DNA of 31,072 bases from Candidatus Aenigmatarchaeota archaeon (lineage in GTDB: Archaea > Aenigmatarchaeota > Aenigmatarchaeia > QMZP01): the NCBI GenBank assembly GCA_016202745.1, contig JACQOB010000168.1:1-31072 (forward strand). The letters are read 5' to 3'. Shown here piece after piece: positions 10,201-15,073 of the stretch; positions within the stretch are counted from its first letter, which is position 1; each line of letters starts with the position of its first letter. The notes beneath the pieces were generated by a model. That model had not been told where the DNA came from and did not search any database. It saw only the letters and a list, made by a program, of their open reading frames with translations. The translations under genes were made by a program, and so were the position numbers.

Positions 10201-13200
10201 AACCTAAGGTACAACGGCACCACTTCTATACCCTGGGCCGGCGTAACTGCCTCAGTAAGCCAGCTGGCCAACTTCACCCTGAACGGCACCCTTCCCGCTG
10301 AAATAATCCAGCTCTTTGACGACGGCCAGCACGGCGATATCAGCCGGGGTGACGGCATATACGCCAACAATTATACGAACACATCAATGGAGGATATCTA
10401 TGTGGCCAACATCACCGCAAGAACCAACCTCAGCTTTGTCGGCATGGAGAGTGAAATAGCCACAAGGTCCGCCTGGACATCATTCTTTGTGGAACTGCTG
10501 CCCGAGCTCTATGTGAACGGCTCCAACATTTCATTTTCCAACAGCACGCCAGACGCCGGCGACAATATAACAATCTTTGCAAACATAAGCAACATTGGCA
10601 AGGGCAACGCCACGGACGCCCTGGTCGAATTCAGGGACGGCAATGACACCATAGGCAACGATACCATTAACGTGACAGGAATGGACAACACAACCGCAAA
10701 CATAAGCTGGAACGTCACCTTTGGCAACCACACAATAACAGTGATCATATCGCCATTCAACCCGTTCCAGGAAAGGAACTATACGAACAACAACGCCTCC
10801 AGGAATTTATCCGTGTCAGACAACGAAAAGCCCCTGGCATTGGCCGGGCCAGACCAGAAAGCTACTGTCGGCAATCCGGTGTTTTTTGACGGAAGCAAGT
10901 CATCTGATAATGACAGGATTGTGGGCTATGAATGGGATATAGACACCAGCACAGCCACGGTGAACATAACTGACGTGTTCGCCCAGCATCCTGGATACGC
11001 TTCAGTAGGCAATTACATTGTCCAGCTTACGGTGAGGGACGCAGCAGGCAACATAGACACTGATTTCCTGAATGTTGAGGCTGTGAACGAGTACGACATG
11101 GAGGAGCCCAGCCCGTTCGCTGGCGCATACCAGGACGTTCTGGTAAGGGAGCCCGTGAGATTCTCGGCTGAAGGCTCCACAGACAATTACGGCATAGCCA
11201 GCTACTTGTGGGACGTGGACATCGCAAGGGATTCTGACCTTGACGGCATACCGGACAATGATGTTGACCTCATTACCAAATATCCTGTGCTGGAGACTGG
11301 CTACTATGTTCCAGGCAAATACGTTGTCAAGCTGACTGTAGATGACGTGGCAGGCAACGGCCCTGTGTCCGACTTCACTGTTGTGACCGTAAGGGATCCA
11401 GCCACATATATTTGCGTTGGGGATGCGGATTGTGACGGGTTTTTTGATGAAGTGGACAACTGCAAGGCGGTTTACAACCCTGACCAGTCTGACTATGACG
11501 GGGATGGTGTTGGCGACGCCTGCTGGTGCACAGTGGCGGTTTCAGGATTCGGGGATGTCCAGGGTACCATTGACAATGCAGTGCCAGGGGATGTCGTCTG
11601 CCTCACATCTGACAAAAGTAGCGGAGTCACCATGACCACAAGCTTAATCACATTTGACTGCCTGGGGAACAGCATATCTGGCGACGGCACCGGCGACGGG
11701 ATATTCATACCACCAGGGGTTGTGGGCGTCACTGTGCAGAATTGCCTTGTGGAAGGCCATTCCAATGGCATTAGGGTTTCTGGCATTGCCAGCCGGTTAT
11801 TGAACAACAATGCCACTGACAACATAAACAATGGCATGGACATTGGCGGGATATCGAACTGGCTGATGGATAACATCGCCTGCACCAATGGAGTCGATAT
11901 CAGCAAGACAGGGCCCTCCTTCGGAGACGACAACATCTGCAATACTGCTTCCGGCTGGGACGACACTGGCTCAACCGGCTGCACCTTCGCCTGCTCCGTT
12001 TGCACCACACCAACAGACGGCATGCGCATAGACACCGATACATTGCTATGCCCCGGAATATATAATATCTCCAGCGGGATGCAGATTAATGCTTCAGGCG
12101 TTACAGTCAAATGCGACGGGACAATGCTTGTTGGAACGCAGGCGGCAACAGGCATCAGCGCTGCCTCCGTGAACGGCGCAAGGATAAGGAACTGCGAATT
12201 CATGAACTATTCAGTGGCAGTAAGCATAAATGCCTCTTACGGGAGCGTAATCTCTGACAATTACCTCCATGACAACCTGGTTGGCATAAGGGTGGAAGGC
12301 TTTTATGCTGGCACCATTTCTGTCAACAGGGTTAATGACAATATTGAAACAGGCATAATTGCCAGGAATTCCGCTCTTGGAAATAATATCACGGACAATG
12401 AGATCCTTGGCAACCAGAATGGCAGCGTGATTATTGCGACCACGTCCAACAGCACATTCTCGGGTAACCACCTTGACAACGGCCTTTCGCTCAGTAACGC
12501 GGACTCCAACGTGATCAGCGGAAATGACATGAGCAACCCTGACGGTTCCGACATAGTTGCCCTGACGGACGGATCGGATGATAATATCCTTGACGGGAAC
12601 ACTGTCCACGGCGGCCAGGCCGCCGGAATAAATTCCACGTCAAACAGCAGCGTGTTCATCAACAACACTGTCAGCGACGTGCCAACTGGCTATCTGTTCA
12701 CGTCGACATCAGGCAACAGCATCATTGGGGGGCAGGTAACGGATGCGGAGACCGGCATCTTCTTCAGCGGCTCGGCATCCGGTGGCATATATGGTGTAGC
12801 GTCCGTTGACAGCTCAGCAAACAGCCTGAGGATAGAGAATTCGGCCAACATAGTGGCTGCCTACAATATACTGAACGATACATATGTGGAGGGATCAGTG
12901 GGCATTAACCTCACAAACAATGCCGCCAATATAATGCTGTTCAATACAAATGCCAGCACCCTTGACAGAAACGATGCCAGCCTGAGCGTCTTTGGCATTC
13001 TTGTTGATTCCAGCCACCTTAACACAATCCAGTCCAACAATGTCGGATCAAACGAAGTCGGCCTTGTCCTTGCGAATTCCTCGGGCAATACACTAAGGAA
13101 TAACAATGTCACCGGCAACCTGCTGGGAGTAATCCTTAGCATGTCGCAGAACAATACGATTTACAACAATTATTTTGCCAATCTACTCAATGCGCAGGAT

Positions 13201-14310
13201 ACCGGGGTAAACAAGTGGAACACCACAAAGCAGGCAGGCGCCAACATAGTTGGCGGCGCCTTCATTTCAGGGAACTTCTGGAATGACTATCTAGGCAATG
13301 ACACAAATAATGATGGCCTGGGAGACACGCTTCTGCCGTACAACTCCCTTGGAAACATAACAATAGGCGGCGATTTCGGGCCGCTGGTTAAGGTGCTGGG
13401 CTGCGGCAGCACGATCACAGGCAACACAACCCTTACAATGAACCTGAACTGCACTTCAGGTGGGTTAATCATTGGCGGTAATGGCGTCACGCTGGATTGC
13501 CAGGGGCATGCCATCACAGGGACCGGCGGATTTGGTTCGGCCGGGATTGATATAGGCATTTATAATTATACCACTATAAGGAATTGTTCAATAGTCAATT
13601 TCTATTATGGTGTTGCCTCCTTGGGATATAGCGAAAACATATTGTCCAACACATTAAACTCAAACGATTTCGGACTCTACATGTATTCTGATGCACATTT
13701 GATAGAAAACAACAGGATTATGGAAAGCGGGGACGGAATAGCTGTTTCCGGAAATGGCATAACCATCAGGAACAATGACATAAGCGGATCCTCTTATGCA
13801 ATAAGAGTCCAGAGCGGCGTTAATAACCTCATTCATGGAAACAATGTTACAGGCAGCTCTATAGCTGGTATACAATTGTTCCTTTCTGCCTCAAACAATA
13901 CCATACAGAATAATAAGATCACACAGAACAGCATCGGAATTCTGACAGACAATTCCTTCCCGGCTCCAAGCGGGAACCTGATTTACAATAATATACTCAA
14001 CAACACCCAGAATGCAGATGACAGGTTCGGGACAAATAAGTGGAACATCACCAAGACAGCCTCCACTAACATAATAGGCGGCCCCTACAAGGGCGGCAAT
14101 TCCTGGAGCAGCTACACAGGGAACGATACCAACGGGGATGGTTTTGGAGATAGTGGCCTCCCGCACAAGTCGGGCGGGAATATAGTCAATGGCGGAGACT
14201 TCCTGCCTCTTGTGACACCCAGAACAGTGTGCACCTCCAACTGCGGAGGCGATGGCAGGAGGGACAGGAGGAATGTGCCGCTCAAGCCTGCACTTGATGC
14301 ACAGGTATAA
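4231..14310 (+). CDS. Giant secreted mosaic protein: beta-helices, TSP3, PKD, CARDB, lipase-like fold with inserted NlpC/P60 domain
   Basis: 3359 residues from a GTG start; the N-terminus VVTKGKTGIYVLLSMLIAVL reads as a signal peptide. Order: TSP3 calcium repeat (about 35-72); beta-helix plus cap (73-326); a Cys-containing beta-rich region of unknown family (330-745); two PKD/Ig-like domains (750-930); first part of an alpha/beta-hydrolase (HPVLLVHDY, 934-942); unknown insert (about 970-1245); NlpC/P60 domain (about 1247-1500; Cys1382, His1451, His1467); second hydrolase part (VDIVGSGMGG, 1590-1599, then GAPLHGS); beta domains; a domain with FDDGQHGD and RGDGIY; CARDB (about 2090-2195); two PKD; TSP3 (about 2395-2432); three beta-helix units; tail RRDRRNVPLK. 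Likely exported and surface-held or released. It has its own TATA box and stands about 80 bases before the next gene. The NlpC/P60 and beta-helix calls are strong; the hydrolase half lacks the usual Ser nucleophile. Confidence 0.9.
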   Translation: MVVTKGKTGIYVLLSMLIAVLAFALIVNVTSAFNPIDSDGDSVPDGIDNCPFIPNLNQADTDLDNIGDACDFEVSSCATLSQPAHYALLNNITTNATICININSSNVVLDCQEHSIIGLGAAGSGVNIPYPSNFVTVKNCIILNFSTGIEITGLNGTLINNTLLRNGLGVYFNTYSTKMENNTLNNNQQGVFVSGERNLITGNSISGSSSSWGMYIDTFSISNVISGNHITGNSYGILAPSVPASSFNNTIYNNYFNNTVNANALGNANIWDIAKTPGTNIVGGPFLGGNFWHDYNGTDNDGDGLGDTDLPYDGAGNIGNGDFRPLIPPSAFASFIYNAVLEVLIVESDPGDPESSTPEFFDCPVSGFAVINDGDFDKYIANLSTGCGGTTTGIKSMSITFGGNTYNGNPASDIFITDRSATYYAWIVSEPEFQLHASKKVAEDLNHPFHYTIYANGTVSPPQNFSYEINAVGTEDFTDYKTVDFVRTETVPGSWKFSKDCEKRTFSRPVDALYEYTGIQSISSEIKGGGSVQTPSLDNNNFIVQAEVCNRRLLKGWVTLKSKLNEKGILNREWSQVQTGPGFPVVNGDPRVTVATYNKKIGSDLPNTIQRSTDPISPNLVDYKLKSSNPNVQLAMIDNTKELTAITFYTEPWSDTAEGDGGINKSAGVRNITQFNSVAPDNNTEYSTFLTVNCQDCDLPVRYADRNGDGMVEAGQYIAWMDGFNVTVGPVDNILFAAVDVELPQGFIDVPPSFPSPTTSLYGQNVSFAGHGVPPAGGQIVGWFWRSHRDGRLNSSASFMTDRLSPANPHHISFNVLDKAGLVSPLTGDSRRLLIINKPPTAFIRYVKGSLDDTGQILAIAGEDVEFNGYGFDTDGSIQENRWDIDGTVYSSSTNGIATHRFTTVGTKMATFTVLDNAGTWSKPVSRRIEVIKHPVLLVHDYLRSPAEMEKIKVALEQDGFQVFTADLRKPVNIDISTSIPLKTPEMQNLGYFYAVLDKGRKVYEGIKELKGLAGSNDPKAVGIKNRIQATNNDLRNTLNLIKYKVKGQTGLATAVDNFVLVTTKVDTLLGEDKLNDLLALIDSDHFIDDLWKTLLDNYKFTIEVPIKKEFFVTDISIPVPLPDKVKLIVQGMIQTGAIKIPGRLTIFKKEVSYSKNGVSGSVSMALVVKDIKPLFEDKIKLKGSLFVSDISFKLDPSSATSMPNKMNLFEQDCSATPLDCKMEAEFVIPQSEANGACTECNAADWTNTIQGAIAQQAKDLLGSHYVFGTEGQEINKTSKPLKSGATIDDNEVVSATVKKISGVEVNHHTAFHTTTDPLQNLNDLGNPTFVSTSATIGDVNNAEHADHKKNPGKYVWKRTKSNTDNAIVTGEPSNDHQLFDCSGFVYYVYNNVDANLKRNWYSAANLMKQVTDLRDVDYKKLKDPNSDEVKKLEPGDLCFAKNPKTGVFNHVLIWVGYELNKEPLIHASGSEKGVIAANAYTSEKSVVAKCGRYLKGTEFDIKTDVIFGSNSVQSLSSLASEGSDVSIEGGSTAGNNGQDPKNYPQLKLRLKMSSSVINIKLANQDIKASAQEIGKQIDEIKKKTGVKKVDIVGSGMGGLAAHYYTNYGYRYDVRKLSLIGAPLHGSDLMKYGPMIAKALIDALASQAPGLGKILGDIAKALLDIILGDAAGQMEPHSSFIEALNLNGKDAAPEWALYKWTGGDDLRNNNVEYQVIAGVGPRVGGVSLPLTLSHVHARIPLINTLITLPFIWKGDLMTNSVSNDLDGTSTEEVGGLSSYHWWLAKNDGTGGTIDLVKAFLNQAVTLQGAESNGISPLDASLTPDIEELINRTSYEIVGPVAGAINTSQVNVHNIALDSLAKNTTFKLQYSPVFAYFNDSLDDYVECTNLLDFTLIKPDQSVIGPSQADNISITYLYANDTLTYIISSPEAGTWGMAVTGVSVTCPEASYTALAAYNSYLALGATTGSAPFEPGTNGTTSFEPGKNVTIMANLRYNGTTSIPWAGVTASVSQLANFTLNGTLPAEIIQLFDDGQHGDISRGDGIYANNYTNTSMEDIYVANITARTNLSFVGMESEIATRSAWTSFFVELLPELYVNGSNISFSNSTPDAGDNITIFANISNIGKGNATDALVEFRDGNDTIGNDTINVTGMDNTTANISWNVTFGNHTITVIISPFNPFQERNYTNNNASRNLSVSDNEKPLALAGPDQKATVGNPVFFDGSKSSDNDRIVGYEWDIDTSTATVNITDVFAQHPGYASVGNYIVQLTVRDAAGNIDTDFLNVEAVNEYDMEEPSPFAGAYQDVLVREPVRFSAEGSTDNYGIASYLWDVDIARDSDLDGIPDNDVDLITKYPVLETGYYVPGKYVVKLTVDDVAGNGPVSDFTVVTVRDPATYICVGDADCDGFFDEVDNCKAVYNPDQSDYDGDGVGDACWCTVAVSGFGDVQGTIDNAVPGDVVCLTSDKSSGVTMTTSLITFDCLGNSISGDGTGDGIFIPPGVVGVTVQNCLVEGHSNGIRVSGIASRLLNNNATDNINNGMDIGGISNWLMDNIACTNGVDISKTGPSFGDDNICNTASGWDDTGSTGCTFACSVCTTPTDGMRIDTDTLLCPGIYNISSGMQINASGVTVKCDGTMLVGTQAATGISAASVNGARIRNCEFMNYSVAVSINASYGSVISDNYLHDNLVGIRVEGFYAGTISVNRVNDNIETGIIARNSALGNNITDNEILGNQNGSVIIATTSNSTFSGNHLDNGLSLSNADSNVISGNDMSNPDGSDIVALTDGSDDNILDGNTVHGGQAAGINSTSNSSVFINNTVSDVPTGYLFTSTSGNSIIGGQVTDAETGIFFSGSASGGIYGVASVDSSANSLRIENSANIVAAYNILNDTYVEGSVGINLTNNAANIMLFNTNASTLDRNDASLSVFGILVDSSHLNTIQSNNVGSNEVGLVLANSSGNTLRNNNVTGNLLGVILSMSQNNTIYNNYFANLLNAQDTGVNKWNTTKQAGANIVGGAFISGNFWNDYLGNDTNNDGLGDTLLPYNSLGNITIGGDFGPLVKVLGCGSTITGNTTLTMNLNCTSGGLIIGGNGVTLDCQGHAITGTGGFGSAGIDIGIYNYTTIRNCSIVNFYYGVASLGYSENILSNTLNSNDFGLYMYSDAHLIENNRIMESGDGIAVSGNGITIRNNDISGSSYAIRVQSGVNNLIHGNNVTGSSIAGIQLFLSASNNTIQNNKITQNSIGILTDNSFPAPSGNLIYNNILNNTQNADDRFGTNKWNITKTASTNIIGGPYKGGNSWSSYTGNDTNGDGFGDSGLPHKSGGNIVNGGDFLPLVTPRTVCTSNCGGDGRRDRRNVPLKPALDAQV
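4336..4452 (+). repeat. Thrombospondin type 3 calcium repeat
   Basis: The segment reads DSDGDSVPDGIDNCP, then PNLNQADTDLDNIGDACD, which is the TSP3 pattern of alternating Asp-rich calcium loops and DNCP/DACD cysteines. It sits directly after the signal peptide and likely forms a rigid calcium-loaded spacer. Related repeats occur at 11410-11525, 15667-15855 and 16330-16470. Confidence 0.85.
5035..5208 (+). repeat. Beta-helix cap module, copy 3
   Basis: NIWDIAKTPGTNIVGG, GGNFWHDYNG, DNDGDGLGD, LPYDGAG and NGDFRPL. It closes the first beta-helix of this protein, whose coils carry NNT-type sequons. It belongs to the internal class of the five-copy family in this window (NIVGG, NFW, LPY). Confidence 0.75.
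7021..9690 (+). other. Lipase-like alpha/beta-hydrolase fold, split and probably catalytically dead
   Basis: The first strand HPVLLVHDY (about 7030-7056) and the following helix and QVFTADL strand match the start of lipase folds, where LLVHG is usual. The fold resumes about 1.8 kb later with a helix (IGKQIDEIKKKTG), the strand and nucleophile elbow KVDIVGSGMGGL (8995-9030), and IGAPLHGS (about 9088). A later DLDGTS...YHWW segment (about 9520-9575) could hold the acid and base positions. In active lipases the elbow is G-x-S-x-G (GHSMGG); here the nucleophile position, residue 1596, is Gly, with a Ser one place earlier. The Gly of the oxyanion HG is also Asp. Probably a binding or structural pseudo-hydrolase. 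Confidence 0.6.
7970..8755 (+). other. NlpC/P60-type cysteine hydrolase domain inserted in the lipase-like fold
   Basis: The opening helix IAQQAKDLLGSHYVFG matches the LLG-x-x-Y-x-W/F-G start of NlpC/P60 domains. After an extra 100 or so residues comes FDCSGFVYYVYNN (Cys1382), then LEPGDLCFAKN, FNHVLIWVG (His1451) and PLIHASGS (His1467), the usual Cys/His/polar triad order. Such domains hydrolyse peptide bonds of peptidoglycan or related gamma-glutamyl or isopeptide links. The segment is AT-richer than its flanks: by hand 8401-8460 has 20 G+C of 60 and 8521-8580 has 23, against 32 at 7381-7440 and 34 at 9001-9060. It also uses TTA and AGA codons more. The domain was probably acquired separately. 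Confidence 0.8.
10495..11395 (+). other. CARDB domain followed by two PKD domains
   Basis: About 10495-10820 reads as a CARDB adhesion-type domain (PELYVNGSNISFSNSTPDAG, IFANISNIGKGNATDALVEF, YTNNNASRNLSV). Two PKD domains follow: 10825-11085 (ALAGPDQKATVG, FDGSKSSDNDRIVGYEWDID, GNYIVQLTVRD) and 11095-11395 (FSAEGSTDNYGIASYLWDVD, GKYVVKLTVDD). These are beta-sandwich modules common in archaeal surface proteins. They separate the enzymatic half of the protein from the C-terminal beta-helices. Confidence 0.75.
11410..11525 (+). repeat. Thrombospondin type 3 calcium repeat
   Basis: DADCDGFFDEVDNCKAVYNP, then DQSDYDGDGVGDACWC, the TSP3 calcium-loop pattern. It stands just before the C-terminal beta-helices, as the first repeat stands before the N-terminal one, so TSP3 seems to be used as the lead-in to a beta-helix. 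Confidence 0.85.
13210..13386 (+). repeat. Beta-helix cap module, copy 4 (internal class)
   Basis: NKWNTTKQAGANIVGG, SGNFWNDYLGND, TNNDGLGD, LLPYNSLG and GGDFGPL. It is nearly the same as the cap at 2631-2807 in the neighbouring gene, especially TTKQAG, NIVGG and DTLLPYNS, so the module has been shared between the genes. A new beta-helix unit starts right after it (CGSTITGNTTLT). Confidence 0.8.
14035..14211 (+). repeat. Beta-helix cap module, copy 5 (C-terminal class)
   Basis: NKWNITKTASTNIIGG, GGNSWSSYTGNDTNGDGFGD, LPHKSGG and GGDFLPLV. Its closest relative is the last cap of the preceding gene (3912-4091). In both genes the copy is followed by a short Arg-rich tail and the stop. Confidence 0.8.
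14221..14307 (+). other. Conserved basic C-terminal tail of the giant mosaic protein
   Basis: After the last cap: CTSNCGGDGRRDRRNVPLK, then a short polar end ALDAQV. It aligns with the tail at 4098-4178 through GG, the Arg/acid/Arg cluster and PLK. The two Cys residues here are absent from the other copy. It may be a sorting or anchoring signal; only two examples are visible. Confidence 0.5.
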
Positions 14311-14342
14311 TGCCCTTCCAATTGGTATCCGACTGGAAAGCA

Positions 14343-14348
14343 TTTAAA
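14343..14348 (+). promoter_or_regulatory. TATA box for the chaperone-like gene and its operon
   Basis: TTTAAA preceded by a purine- and A-rich stretch (GGAAAGCA), a plausible TFB recognition element. The TATA centre predicts an RNA start near 14371, about 19 bases before the preferred TTG start at 14390. That leaves room for the Shine-Dalgarno-like GGGTGG at 14378-14383. The promoter would also drive the two giant genes downstream, which are packed without gaps. Confidence 0.6.
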
Positions 14349-14377
14349 GCTTGTTTTCAAGATGTTCTTATTCTTGT

Positions 14378-14383
14378 GGGTGG
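14378..14383 (+). promoter_or_regulatory. Shine-Dalgarno-like site that decides the TTG start at 14390
   Basis: GGGTGG is complementary to the archaeal 16S 3' end (consensus GGAGGTGA) and lies 6 bases before TTG 14390. It supports that start over the TTG at 14384 (no spacing) and the TTG at 14351 (upstream of the predicted RNA 5' end). Confidence 0.55.
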
Positions 14384-14389
14384 TTGGAA

Positions 14390-15073
14390 TTGAAGGCAGC
14401 TAGAAAACACATATACATTGGAATATTGGTTGTGGCCATAGCTGTGGCAGCCATTGCCGGCTATTTGTTCTTGCCAGGCGCCCCAGTCCAGCCTCAGTCA
14501 ATCCAGTCCGTCGTCAGCCAGGCAGCCGTGGCGGGCGTAATGGTGAACGGCGATAAGATAACGCCTGAGGAAATAGAGATTGCCTACAACAGGCTTCCTG
14601 AAGAGCTGAAGCAGCAGTCAACGAGACAGGACGTCGCCGAAGACCTGATAAACCAGAGGCTTCTTCTTCAGGAATCGGCGAAGAAGGGCATTTCAGCGAC
14701 GGATGAAGAGGCGGAGCAGTATATTGCCCAGCTTACACAGTCCGGGATCGACATGGCATACATCGAGGAGCAAGTGGCTGCCGCCGGTTACACGATGGTT
14801 GAATACAAGTCTGAATTGAAGGAGATGATTACTCTGACTAAATTCCTCGAGGAGGAGATAGGCCTTTCCGCAATAAGGGCATCCGAGTCTGATGTGGAAA
14901 GCTTCATTCAGGCAAACAAGGAGGAGCTGCAGGTTGTGCTGGATGAGGGGGATCCCGGCCTCCAGGATGTGCTGAAGGAAAGGATAAGGAACCAGCTTTC
15001 TCTGGAAAGGCAGAAGCAGGCCATAGACGCCTATCTCGCGGGGCTGAAGGCAACAGCAAAGATAGAATACTAG
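14390..15073 (+). CDS. Membrane-anchored SurA-like chaperone lacking the PPIase domain
   Basis: About 227 residues from TTG 14390 (LKAARKHIYIGILVV). One N-terminal hydrophobic segment (IYIGILVVAIAVAAIAGYLF) follows basic residues, so the protein is anchored or exported with its body outside. The body matches the SurA N-terminal chaperone domain: VMVNGDKITPEEIEIAYNRL, DVAEDLINQRLLLQESAKKG, ATDEEAEQYI and a C-terminal helix IRNQLSLERQKQAIDAYL. In bacterial SurA and PrsA-type proteins a parvulin PPIase domain is inserted between the DEE/ESDVESFIQANKEEL segment and the last helix. Here only about 15 residues separate them, so the protein looks like a pure holdase. It starts an operon: its TAG stop abuts the GTG of the next gene. 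A role in export or folding of the giant neighbours is inferred from position. Confidence 0.8.
   Translation: MKAARKHIYIGILVVAIAVAAIAGYLFLPGAPVQPQSIQSVVSQAAVAGVMVNGDKITPEEIEIAYNRLPEELKQQSTRQDVAEDLINQRLLLQESAKKGISATDEEAEQYIAQLTQSGIDMAYIEEQVAAAGYTMVEYKSELKEMITLTKFLEEEIGLSAIRASESDVESFIQANKEELQVVLDEGDPGLQDVLKERIRNQLSLERQKQAIDAYLAGLKATAKIEY

Noticed and set aside
11493..12203. Long open frame on the minus strand (236 codons) and many other minus-strand open frames
   Set aside because: They lie opposite clear coding sequence, lack recognisable domains and start signals, and are expected where the + strand codons suit the opposite frame.
14316..14338. Possible hairpin terminator (TTCCA/TGGAA) after the second giant gene
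   Set aside because: The stem is only 5 pairs with a 13-base loop and no T-run follows. It overlaps the promoter region of the next gene.
14351..14353. TTG at 14351 as start of the chaperone-like gene
   Set aside because: It lies 3 bases after the TATA box, upstream of the predicted RNA start, and would add a Cys-rich, unlikely N-terminus. TTG 14390 has a well-spaced Shine-Dalgarno-like site.
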